From contig OZ026835.1 of NCBI GenBank assembly GCA_964023205.1, positions 9,692,414 to 9,756,413 on the forward strand: a stretch of 64,000 nt of DNA, written 5' to 3'. Below the pieces are notes generated by a model. It saw only the letters and a program-made list of their open reading frames with translations. It was not told where the DNA came from and made no database searches. The stretch comes from Lutraria lutraria (Eukaryota > Mollusca > Bivalvia > Venerida > Mactridae). Below, piece by piece: positions 1 to 8,762 of the stretch. Every line of letters starts with the position of its first letter. Positions within the stretch are counted from its first letter, which is position 1. Made by a program: the position numbers and the translations under genes.

Positions 1-150
1 CTTTCTTGGACGAAGATCCACAAGGGTGATCGGTGGTCAAGCAGTTGTTACTTACTGGGCTACTAAACGAAAGGTATTGGGTTCGATTCTTTTCAATATT
101 TCATGGATACTTTTCAGTATCACATCCCAACTACCTTTAAAAAAAGTTTA
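1..150 (+). repeat. tRNA-derived SINE fragment
   Basis: A tRNA-like head reads forward: an A-box-like stretch near 32-45 (ggtggtcaagcagttg) and a B-box-like GGGTTCGATTC near 79-89. The 5' end may lie outside the window. The downstream part (cagtatcacatcccaac) is non-tRNA body. It is too diverged to be a functional tRNA, and family assignment is inference. Confidence 0.45.
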
Positions 151-242
151 AAAAATCACGAGGAACGGATGAGTCGTGAATCGGTGCACGATAAAGAACA
201 AGGAAAAATTATTCGAAAAAAATAGGGATAATGTTGTTTTCA

Positions 243-416
243 TTAGGGTTCTACACCATTAACAGTAGATGAAGACCCTAGACGTTCACCCAGGTAGAAT
301 CATCGATATTCCGTAAGCTAGCCGGACAGTTTCCTCACATGTGATATTGAGGTTCGAGATCACAGCGGCGAGGGACTAGTGATTACTAGTCAGAAACCGT
401 AACCACTCGAGGTGGC
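243..416 (-). repeat. tRNA-derived SINE, same family as 55940-56178
   Basis: On the minus strand the order is GAGTGGTTACGGTTTCTGACTAG, then CACTAGTCCCTCGCCGCTGTGA, then a degraded B box, then TGAGGAAACTGTCCGGCTAGC. The copy at 55940-56178 repeats this order with the same spacing (GAGTGGTTACAG, CACAAGCCCCTCACCTCTGTGA, TGAGGAAACTGTTCAGCTGGC). Two copies of one arrangement at distant sites are the main evidence for a SINE. Confidence 0.6.
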
Positions 417-900
417 ATAAAGTTGGAACGCCTTTCTCAGTTCACGATTCAATTCAAAATGAAAATAACAAATGTTATACATGTAGTACACATAGTCAAA
501 ACAACAATCTGACATCACACCTGGGCAGCATTTTAAATTAAAATACGTTAAAGATGCAACATCAAAATTTATAATTATAAGCAACAATTAAAATAAATAG
601 AGTAATTAAAGCCTAATGGAATACTAGTATATGCCCAATGAAGTTTGTTCGATTAATCAAAATGTAATTAGTCAAAGTTTTATGAATATTTAGTTCATTT
701 GATGTATAATACTATTATAATGACGCAGGGCCGTAATTTGGTATCAAAACGGGGCTGTAACTGACTACCCCCCTCTTCCACGTTGTAAAAAATCTAAAAT
801 TAGCCACGCCAATGTGAAATTGCTTCCTATGAGGAGGTTGTATTCGTTCCTGATAATGAATTATTTAAATCATACAAATTTGTATGACAATATGTGACTG
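417..900. other. AT-rich non-coding spacer
   Basis: The stretch is rich in A and T, with frequent stops in every frame. No gene, promoter or named repeat can be supported. It ends where the first LTR-like direct repeat begins. Confidence 0.5.
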
Positions 901-1362
901 TGTCGTGAAACCACGATTCGTTCTGGTTAAATATATAATATTTTATAGCAAACATCTCTTTTACTAAAATAAGTAATCAGTTTATTTTCTTTGCTCTTGA
1001 TGATCTTTAATGCTCCTCAATTATGTAATTTCATGAGGAACAGCCTTGTGTATTTCATAAATCTCGATATGCACATACTCTGTTAGATAAACAAGTCTAT
1101 AGTTATAAAAACCCATGATGTAACTCAATTGTTTATTTTACAATGCTCTTAGTAATATTCTATGCTCCTCAGTTATGCAATATATGAGGAGCAGCCAATT
1201 GTATTTCATGAACCACGTAATACACACACATTGTTGTATAAACACCTTGTGACTATATATATAGGGGAGTAACGTGGTTCATAAAGTTTTCAGAGTTTTT
1301 CAGTTTCAGTTTTTCAAGTGCAGTTTTTAATTCATTTTTTAGAGAGTTTTTAGTGATTTTTT
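901..1362 (+). repeat. Left LTR-like direct repeat
   Basis: Nearly the same sequence recurs at 6139-6572. It opens with TGTCGTGAAACCACGATTCG; LTRs typically start with TG. Inside are two inverted-repeat motifs, GCTCCTCA/TGAGGAAC (1012-1041) and GCTCCTCA/TGAGGAGC (1164-1192), and a TATA-like tract (about 1254-1262) followed by GGGGAGTAAC, which would fit an LTR promoter. This copy has about 35 bp near 1126-1160 that the right copy lacks. Similarity stops near 1362; I could not fix the 3' end, a CA terminus or a primer-binding site. Calling it an LTR rests on the direct-repeat layout and the BEL/Pao coding remains between the copies. Confidence 0.6.
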
Positions 1363-1544
1363 AAGAAATGGTCTTCTTAAATGTTCAAGGTTTACTTCAA
1401 CACTGAATAACTCTCAGTGTTCAGCACATGTTCTATAAGCTATTTCACGTGTTCCTCGTGCTAATTTCTAGACGTTGTGTATATACAATTGCTCCTCAAA
1501 CTGGCGAAAATCACGTGAAAACGCAATACCTGTTTTTAGACTGT

Positions 1545-1645
1545 ATTCTTTGCTCCGCACGCGCCTTTTCCGTGTTAAAATGATTTCTTTGTTCCGCACA
1601 TGCTATTTTCCGTGTTGAACGAATTTGTTTGCTCCGCACATGTTT
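1545..1645 (+). repeat. Three-copy tandem repeat, about 38 bp
   Basis: The motif TTTGCTCCGCACATG, followed by a CCGTGTT-type spacer, recurs at about 1551, 1589 and 1627 with small changes. It lies between the left LTR-like repeat and the BEL/Pao remnants, so it may be part of the element's leader. The core resembles the GCTCC motif of the LTR hairpins, but relatedness is uncertain. Confidence 0.55.
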
Positions 1646-1972
1646 ATTATGAACATTCTACTGGATAAAGTAAATTGAGAGGCCTTCCTACTTCATTCCC
1701 AGATGGTAACATAACCTTTGCAGATCGTACATTTCCGTCTCGGTTTTTGATCAGCTTTGTTTTTTTCCCATCCTCCAACTACCTCTTGATAGCTTGTCTT
1801 TGATTAGAACAATATGTACAACTCGAGCTGGAAATGGATAACTTGTTTTTCGAGATTTTAATGAAAACTGCATACGTTCACGAAGACTCATTATGTAATC
1901 CTTTTGAGGTAACAAAATTGGGTATCTAGCACCTTCACTGAGACATGCGTTTCCTAGTGAGATAGTACTCAT
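1640..1972 (-). pseudogene. BEL/Pao integrase C-terminal fragment, frameshifted
   Basis: The minus strand encodes a reading with VLIKDKLSRGSWRMGK, which matches the pattern of the domain following the integrase core in BEL/Pao polyproteins (a valine-rich strand, then KD, then RG-x-W-R-x-G). In another frame it continues at lower coordinates as NRDGNVRSAKVMLPSGNE, the expected next part (RDGKIRSA-type). A frame change near 1750 separates the two pieces, so the fragment is broken. Orientation is opposite to the BEL/Pao fragment at 2020-2296. Family assignment comes from recalled motif patterns. Confidence 0.65.
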
Positions 1973-2019
1973 GCAGACAGTGAGAGCTGAAACAAGAAAT
2001 CAGGATAAAAACAATCAAG

Positions 2020-2296
2020 AAACGTTCGGGTATTGCTAGACAGCGGTTCTCAAAGAACTTACATTACAAAAAAGCTCACAGGTCAGTTAAAGCTAAAGGA
2101 AACAAAACAAGCATACTAATAGATCGAGTTTGGAACAAAGTTTTGCATAGTGATGAAGTTCAGAATTATGCATCTACCACAGGTATTAAATGGACTTTCA
2201 TTGTTGAACTAGCCCCCTGGATGGGTGGTTTTTATGAAAGACTTGTTGGAATAGTTAAAAGATCGTTTCGAAAAAGGGACAAAGCATGTTGAAGGT
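2020..2296 (+). pseudogene. BEL/Pao pol remnant: protease motif fused to integrase core end
   Basis: One open frame reads a retropepsin-like active site, VLLDSGSQRTYIT (from 2030), then about 20 residues later RVWNKVLHSDEVQ, then TGIKWTFIVELAPWMGG and FYERLVGIVKRSF, ending at TGA near 2290. DSGSQ followed by an aromatic/Ile/Thr stretch is typical of BEL/Pao protease. W-x-F...APW-x-GGF-x-ER-L-V-x-x-VK is the hallmark end of the BEL/Pao integrase core. Reverse transcriptase, RNase H and most of integrase, which normally lie between, are absent, so a large internal deletion fused the two. It is non-functional. Confidence 0.75.
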
Positions 2297-2334
2297 GTTT
2301 TGGAAAATGTGAGGAGAGTGGTGGTGATGAGTGA

Positions 2335-2768
2335 TTGGGTGGTGATGATGTGGACAACGAGGAAGATCGTGCGAGCAGTGAGGAGAACGTAGGATGTGAT
2401 TACAAGTATAGCGATAGTGATGATAGAAATTCAAGTGATTGCAGGAACGATGGTGATAAATGTGAAATTGTCATGAGATTCATTCTCAGGATTATACAGA
2501 AGATAATTTGTGTTTCAGCGATGAACAGAGCAAGAATGAAGAAATGTGTAGCTATAAATTGTGTGATCAAAATAATAATATTGAATGTATAAGTTCCGAA
2601 GAGGAAGAAGAGGACACCATCATGTCGACAAAGTCAAAGATTGTAACAAAATACCAAGTTCATAGTGTGACAGTCATCAAAAAGACTTACTATTTAAATG
2701 GCCAACTTCTAGACGAGGCAACAAGTGTTGAGCAAGACTATCATGAAATAACATTAAAACCTTTTTGA
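2335..2768 (+). pseudogene. Acidic ORF pair, probably one frameshifted reading frame
   Basis: Frame one (2335-2592) starts with an Asp/Glu/Ser-rich segment (DDVDNEEDRASSEEN, YSDSDDRNSSD). A second frame (2508-2768) overlaps its end and keeps the same character (CSDEQ-like start, then SSEEEEEDTIMSTKSK) before ending KPF-stop. The composition switches from acidic to hydrophobic in the first frame exactly where the second takes over, suggesting one acidic protein broken by a frameshift near 2490. It sits between BEL/Pao and LINE remains, so it could be a mobile-element accessory reading frame. I do not recognise a family. Confidence 0.3.
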
Positions 2769-2780
2769 ATTATTGTATCA

Positions 2781-2801
2781 TTCATCATCATCATCATCAT
2801 C
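2781..2801. repeat. (ATC)n microsatellite
   Basis: Six to seven consecutive ATC triplets. It is the source of a run of methionines in an antisense reading frame that is not considered a gene. Confidence 0.85.
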
Positions 2802-3100
2802 TTTGATAATGGCAAACAGTTCATCCGGACTATAATGGCCATGCGTAGGGTGTTAGTAAAGTGATAGATTGCCAAGCCTCCCAAGCTACTCAATCCACCC
2901 AGGAGGACATTGACAATGTGATAAAAAAAGAAAAAAAAGTGCAAAACCTTCTTTAGCCTTTATAGCCTATAAAGTGCAAAACCTACTATGTACATGGTGA
3001 AGAAACAAGAGTGTTAGTGCTGTTAAAAGATAAAAGCATCTGTATTGTCTATGGGTTGTGAGGCAACATAGCCACTCCTGACTTAAACGCAGGGTTTGAT

Positions 3101-4848
3101 TCAGAAGTATACCGGCAGTGAGTTACATAAGACTATTGTCCTGGGAAAGAAAGAGTATTTTATGTAGTCTGTTGGTGAGTGTGGGATCTTATATGCCAGA
3201 TGGTGGTAATGTCGGGATTGCTTTGCTAATGTTTCCATATATTGTGATGGGATAATGTCAACAAGCCCATAGTGTATTTTGTGGAATAGCCTAAGACAAA
3301 TGTTCTGTCTTCTATGTTCTAAGGTCTCCCATTGTAATTGATCTAGTAGTTTCGTTACTGCACCTGGTGTCTTTGAATAATTATTGGTAACAAATCGGGC
3401 AGCCCTTTTTTGGACATTTTCTAACTTTTGGATATCATTTTGTTGATAGGGGTCCCAGACGGGTGCACAATATTCTAAAGAAGGTCTTACTAGAGACTTG
3501 TAGGCTGCTGATTTTGTTTCAGGTTTAGCAGAATGTAAGTTTCGTTTTAAGAAACCAAGATTTTGGCTGGCTTTATTTGTTATTTTATTTATATGTGGTG
3601 TCCAAGAAAGATTAGATGAAAGTTCCACACCAAGGTAAGTTGCCTGTTGTACTACTGACAAGGGCTGGTTGTGTAGAGTGTATACATAGTTATAAGAGAC
3701 AGGTTTTTTAAATTCTGGTTTAGAAATGTGTATGATATAACATTTGTCCACGTTGAAGGACATCTTCCATTTCTTCACCCACTCCTCCAGTCTGTTCATA
3801 TCCTCCTGTTAGGTCTATGAGTCCATAGCTAAGTGTATTTCCCGATATATGATGCAATCATCAGCAAAGAGCCTCACCTTTGAAACAACACTGGCAGGTA
3901 GATCATTAATGTAGAGAAGAAATAGAAGAGGTCCTAAAATTGAACCCTGAGGAACACCAGAATCAACAGTGGCTTCTGATGAGATTGCACTATCAACCAC
4001 TACCTTCTGGCTTCTGTTACTGAGGAAGGCCGGTATCCAGTGATGTGTATTACCTCTGATGCCATAATGTTTTAAGGAGTCTTCTATGATCTAACTACAC
4101 CAAAAGCCTTGCTAAAATCCATAATAGCGACATCAACCTGGCTTTCCCTTACAGACTTGACTAGATCATGAATGAAACCCACAAGTTGGGTCTCACATGA
4201 TCTACGAGCACGAAAGCCATGCTGATTGTCGACTAGAATGTCATTTGTATCTAGATGATCAGTGGTGTTACAGACCACAATGTGTTCAAGTATTTTGCAT
4301 GCAATACAGGTCAAAGACACGGGTCGATAATTACTTGGCTTAAATTTCTCCCCCTTTTTAAAGACTGGGGTGACATTTGCATGATTCCAATCAGACGGTA
4401 CAAGACCGGATAGCAGGGATTTATTATATATAAGAGTGAGAATGGATGCTATTTCTGCAGCACATTCTTTAAGTATTATTGGTTTTATAGCATCAGGGCC
4501 AGCGGCTCTATGAAGATTTAGGTTCATAAGTAACTTAGCAACGCCCTCTTCAGACACAGTAATATCTTTCATCTCGGGATGAGGACTTTTGCTAAGGTTA
4601 GGAAGGTCAGTATCATCTGGTTTGGTGAATACAGAGCAAAACCGGCGATTTAAAATATTTGCTTTTTCACAAGAATTTGATTTTAATACACCATTTTCTC
4701 TAAGTGGTGCGACACCACACGAGTCATTTTTGAGACTTTTTATAAAACTCCAGAATTTCTTTGTAGTACCATGTTTGTGTTCCGATGGATCACAAACAAT
4801 GTTGTTAATATAATTCCAGTATGCTTTTCTGGTTTTGTTTTGTATCAC
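3101..4848 (-). pseudogene. LINE reverse transcriptase region, three frames
   Basis: 4848-4084 carries the RT fingers and palm start: WNHANVTPVFKKG, NYRPVSLT, NQHGFRARRS and DVAIMDFSKAF. It then breaks near 4090; the residue after AF, usually Asp, is Gly here. 4000-3815 carries GVPQGSILGPLLFLLYINDL and the catalytic FADD box, then stops. 3799-3101 carries the thumb and C-terminal part (WVKKWKMSFNVDKC, YLGVELSSNLSWTPHI, PVWDPYQQ, KLENVQKRAARFV, FFPRTI). The segments follow in the right order with small frame changes between them, so this is one decayed RT. Motif meanings come from family knowledge. Confidence 0.85.
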
Positions 4849-4870
4849 TGCTTTTAATTTCTTAAGTTTA

Positions 4871-6103
4871 TCATAATACTTTCCATTGTTTTTTTGAATT
4901 TAGCATACAGCCTATCTCTTTTTTAAGTAACTTTTTTATTGCAGCGTTTATCCAAGACAAGTGGTGTTTTCCATTTACAATTTTTGATGGTACTCGTACG
5001 CTTGTTAGTCTCTCAATTTTTGATGTGAATCTATTCCAAAGTTCTTGGATTTTTAATTTATCAGAATTTCTATTTAGTTCTATACCAAATTTTACTAACT
5101 CGGATTTTAAACCATTCCAATCGGCTTTTTCAAACAAAAAGATCTTTCTCCTTTCCTTATAGTTTATTCTAGGAGTTGAAGTTATGTCAATAAAAGGAAT
5201 ACAATGGTCACTAAAACCAGGAATGACTTTTATGTTGTCTACTAAGGTAGGGTTATTTATGAATATGAGATCAAGGGTGTTCTGTGTAGTGTCAGTGATT
5301 CGTGTTGGTTCATGAATCAATTGTTGAAAGCCGAACGAGTCTGCTAAATCAAGGATTTTGTTGCTTTCATCAACATGAGTAGCTCCAGCACCAACAATGA
5401 GAGACTGCCAATTTACATCACCAAGGTTTAGGTCTCCACCAACTATGACGGTAATGTTTGTATTATCAATCAGAGAGGTGGTACGATTTATTTCATCAAT
5501 ACAACTGAAATCCCTATCTGGCCTGTAGGCACTACAAACATCAATATCTTGTTTTCCTTTCTGTTTAATTTGAGCCCAAATAATTTCTGATTCAGACTGG
5601 AGTTCAGGCAAAGTGTTACTAGTTAGTTTGTTTGAGATAAGTATGAACATCCCCCCTCCTGTACGCTTTTTTCGGTCTTTCCTATAGACTTTATAACCAG
5701 GTGGGAAAACTTCAGAGTTTTTTATGTGGGACTTCAGCCAAGATTCAGTTCCAAGCACTATATCAGGCTTGACAGAATCTAGCATTGCAAGAAAAACCAA
5801 AGTTTTCCTTTTTACAGATTGACAGTTAGCTGTTATTATTTTAAGATGTTGGACATTTTGTCTCCTTCCAATCTGTTTTGGTGCTCTTTTTGATTGAATA
5901 GGATTTTTTGGATGTGATGATTTTCGAGATGGAGTGTTACTATGTATAGGATGTTGGATTGTAGCAGTAGGTGATTGAATGTATGATAAATCTGAGCTGA
6001 TGTTTGGTATGGAATTATCTGAATCAACAATTGACGAACTTTCAAATAGTGACGATGCATTATGTATACTAGTATTATGAAATATGTTATATGAACACTT
6101 CAT
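4871..6103 (-). pseudogene. LINE endonuclease region
   Basis: Using the methionine at 6103 as a reasonable start, a Ser/Pro/His-rich segment of about 85 residues precedes an APE-like endonuclease. Visible motifs in order are ITANCQS, LGTESWL (catalytic Glu), YRKDRKKRTGGGMFILIS, AYRPDRD, VGGDLNLGDVNW (Asp-x-Asn), TLDLIFIN and FSDHC (Ser-Asp-His). All catalytic-type residues are present. A further upstream methionine at 6193 lies inside the LTR-like repeat and is not the real start. The frame is lost near 4871-4890, where it should continue into the reverse transcriptase. Confidence 0.85.
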
Positions 6104-6138
6104 TGTTTTGATTTGGTTTGTTTTTCTCCGGGGTGGAG

Positions 6139-6572
6139 TGTCGTGAAACCACGATTCGTTCTGGTTAAATATATAATATTTTATAGCAAACATCTCTTTT
6201 ACTAAAAAAAGTAATCAGTTTATTTTCTTTCCTCTTGATGATCTTTAATGCTCCTCAATTATGTAATTTCATGAGGAGCGGCCTTGTGTATTTCATAAAT
6301 CTCGATATGCACAGACTCTGTTAGATAAACAAGTCTATAGTTATAAAAACCCATGATGTAACTATATTCTATGCTCCTCAGTTATGCAATTTATGAGGAG
6401 CAGCCAATTGTATTTCATGAACCACGTAATACACACACATTGTTGTATAAACACCTTGTGACTATATATATATAGGGGAGTAACTTGGTTCAGAAAGTTT
6501 TCAGAGTTTTTCAGTTTTTCAAGTGCAGTTTGTTTTTAATTAAGTTTTTAGAGAGTTTTTAGTGATTTTTTT
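6139..6572 (+). repeat. Right LTR-like direct repeat
   Basis: This is the second copy of the 901-1362 repeat, again starting TGTCGTGAAACC. The preceding GGGGTGGAG is a purine-rich tract of the kind expected as a polypurine tract just before a 3' LTR. Both inverted-repeat motifs are perfect here: GCTCCTCA/TGAGGAGC at 6250-6279 and 6373-6401. The TATA-like tract is at about 6463-6474. Similarity ends in a T-rich run near 6572. Confidence 0.65.
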
Positions 6573-6678
6573 TTGTTTAAATTGGTTTTTGAGAGTATTT
6601 TTGGACATCAGTTTTTAGGAAAGTTTTTGGATTTTATTTGAACACCATATTAATGTACTGTATTGGATTTAAAACTTA

Positions 6679-6939
6679 GTGAAGTTAAAAATAATTAAAA
6701 ATAAAATGGTGAAATTATATCATGTGTTTCTTCTGTTTTGTGTGTTAAATAAAAGTAGTGTCAGTGAAATAAAAATTAAAGGAACAAAATATCATTGTGG
6801 CAAAGACAGAAATTTCAGTCTGATGAAAGGAAGAGTCTACCACAGACTGCAGCAATATAGTGGTGCAGTAGTTCGTTCGCAGAAACAGGCGGGTGTCTTA
6901 TTTTCATTTGAAGAATGTTTTCGATTAACAACGTTTTGA
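6679..6939 (+). CDS. Hypothetical short ORF, doubtful
   Basis: The frame encodes 86 residues with a second methionine at residue 9 (MVKLYHVFLLFCVL), which would look like a signal peptide, then a polar Lys/Gly/Tyr segment. It overlaps the next ORF by 25 bases in another frame. No family is recognised. It could be chance in AT-rich sequence or an exon of the secreted-protein gene that follows. Confidence 0.2.
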   Translation: MKLKIIKNKMVKLYHVFLLFCVLNKSSVSEIKIKGTKYHCGKDRNFSLMKGRVYHRLQQYSGAVVRSQKQAGVLFSFEECFRLTTF

Positions 6940-7214
6940 TCGTCTTGTATTTCGGCTTGGTATTTGGGAAAAGTCGCTATTTCGTCACAAATGATGCGTG
7001 TTATCAGCCCTCCGACTACATCATCAGTGACGTCAAAGACGTCAGGTCTTTGGTAGTGTGTTCTGTGATGTGCGACCGAATAAATTGCCGCGCTTTCCTG
7101 TTTTACGAAGCATCAAAGCGATGCGTATTATATTCTGTGATTTGCATCCTCACAAGCTTAGGGTGTGGATGGCCATACGCTGATACGGTTAGTCATTCGT
7201 TAGTATTCATCTAG
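6915..7214 (+). CDS. Secreted PAN/apple-like domain fragment, possible first exon
   Basis: The 99-residue reading starts with a hydrophobic signal-peptide-like stretch (residues 1-18, NNVLIVLYFGLVFG) followed by mature sequence. The spacing Cys29, Cys49, Cys53, Cys58, Cys70 with CRAFLFYEASKRCVLY resembles the core of PAN/apple modules (C-x3-C-x4-C-x-aF-x-Y...C-x-L), common in secreted molluscan proteins that bind carbohydrate or protein. The reading probably leaves the exon soon after Cys70, since several GT dinucleotides follow, so the last ~25 residues may be intronic. No downstream exon is recognised. It could also be a pseudogene. Confidence 0.4.
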   Translation: MFSINNVLIVLYFGLVFGKSRYFVTNDACYQPSDYIISDVKDVRSLVVCSVMCDRINCRAFLFYEASKRCVLYSVICILTSLGCGWPYADTVSHSLVFI

Positions 7215-7394
7215 TTCTAAGGGACACATTTTACTCTGTAGTCATTGCAATCTCTGCATATATGCAACCCTTTAGGATTGTAGGATATATTATATACAAT
7301 GAGATTATGTTTCAGTAAGATATAAACATTGTTTGTTTTTTATCAATATATAATCGATATTTCAATTATACTCGGCTGTCGGTTCACCTAAACA

Positions 7395-7590
7395 GTTATC
7401 CTAATCTGTATTCTAACCAGTATTAACTTTAACTTACCCTTCCAAAAGGGGTCGGTAATTTGTCCACATGTTGAGGGAAATCGACATTTTCGTCCATTTC
7501 TTATAGAAAGGTATGACCTACCGGGATTCCAACCTTGATTATCGGGCAACAAATCCAACATACTAACCACTGTAGCATGGCCGCGGCTAC
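7395..7590 (-). repeat. tRNA-derived SINE, family of 36690-36957
   Basis: On the minus strand: an A-box-like ACAGTGGTTAGTATG, a degraded B box (AAGGTTGGAATCCCGG), then AGGTCATACC, ATGTGGACAAATTACC and a tail with TACTGGTTAGAATA. The same order appears at 36690-36957 and 63025-63215, both with the GTACTGGTYAGAATA motif. Diverged. Confidence 0.65.
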
Positions 7591-8639
7591 AATGTTATTA
7601 GCACACTCATTTAGGTTACTGACAACGTTTTCAGTTTTTTGCCTTAATCTTGTTTATGTGTCCTTTGTAAAAATTGATATGACTCTTTGTCTGAGTTTTT
7701 TGCATATCGTATATGTAAATGACTTAAGACGGCAAAAACGTGACTATCGCATTATATTGTTTCCTCTAGCGTGTAGTCTTTTAAAGAATGTGCGATGATT
7801 TGTATGCCTTTTTTCTAATAATCCTTTATCAATCTATACGGATACATGTTTTTATTCTTGAAGAAACAGCTGGGCTTGTATCAAATATGAACTAATTGTT
7901 TTAATGCGCTTCACCTGTTTGGTAAATCTGCCGAAATTTTGAAGGATAATTCTGCAAGGAAAAGTCTTTGCCATTTTAAGAACTTAGCGGTAACATTTTA
8001 TTAGCAGTATTAAAATCGGTAGCCGCATCAGAAATGTAAGCGTAAACTTGTATTAAGTCATAAATTACAAGAACCGAGTATATCCGTGGTAAGATTGAGG
8101 TACGGAATCGGCCGAGGTGTTCCATATACTGTTTTTGATGAATCTAAACCCGGTTCAAATGACTAGCTAAAACTTGTTAAGTACTGTTTACAAACTTTAC
8201 GACGTGTTCATGGAATGTTGAGTATATATCTTTGTCAACATGGAACACATACAGATCCGCAGAAATACTTCGTGGTGAAGTGGAAAAATAAGAATACTAA
8301 CAAACAATATAAGTTCCAGATCCAGTTGACTATAGAAACAAATTGAATACAGTCAATGATTTAGATGACGAACTAGATCTCTAAAGTATTAAATTGCGGA
8401 GTAGAATAAACTGAAACAAATTGCTAATTACATGCATCAAGGTTTAGAAGGTTTTGCACGCTTTAAAATGTCATATCGAGGTAAACATGTCCACGCGTAT
8501 GGTTATTTGTTTTTATGCATTAAAAACCATGCTTCTTTAATTATTTTGTTAGAATCGTTCCGTTTTATGGATATGTTTCAGAAATATACCAGGGAGCATT
8601 TAACATATCAAGAAGCTGCCGAATTATCCACTTGAATTA
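7591..8639. other. Non-coding region, no feature seen
   Basis: Short open frames here (7535-7798, 8432-8635 on plus) have no recognisable domain and codon usage typical of random AT-rich DNA. No repeat that recurs elsewhere in the window was noticed. Confidence 0.4.
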
Positions 8640-8762
8640 TTCGTATCAGCTCTCTGAATACGACATCAATGACTCATTGCAAAGATAATGTGCCGCTCCC
8701 AGGGATCGAACTCACGAGGTTCGTAGGTCCGTGGATAACGCCTACGTTTTTGTCCGAGTCCA
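8640..8762 (-). repeat. Degenerate tRNA-like SINE fragment
   Basis: The minus strand reads GTAGGCGTTATCCACGGACC, then GAGTTCGATCCCTGGGAG, a tRNA B-box/T-arm-like sequence. A usable anticodon arm and acceptor pairing are not visible, so this is a tRNA-related retroelement fragment rather than a tRNA gene. Confidence 0.4.

Larger units (their letters stand above)
2937..6138 (-). mobile_element. Non-LTR retrotransposon (LINE), jockey/CR1-like, decayed
   Basis: On the minus strand the order is a short Ser-rich N-terminus, an APE-type endonuclease, a reverse transcriptase and a C-terminal PRT-x-x-x-x-NSLP-like tail, the usual layout of jockey/CR1-group LINEs. The 5' end abuts the right LTR-like repeat at 6139. 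The 3' end is placed near 2937, where AAGTGCAAAACC is repeated (2938 and 2970); this boundary is approximate. Three frame breaks make it inactive. It seems inserted, in opposite orientation, into or beside the BEL/Pao element. Exact clade needs a phylogeny. Confidence 0.8.

Noticed and set aside
6103..6193. Upstream methionine of the LINE endonuclease frame
   Set aside because: It lies inside the right LTR-like repeat, outside the LINE.
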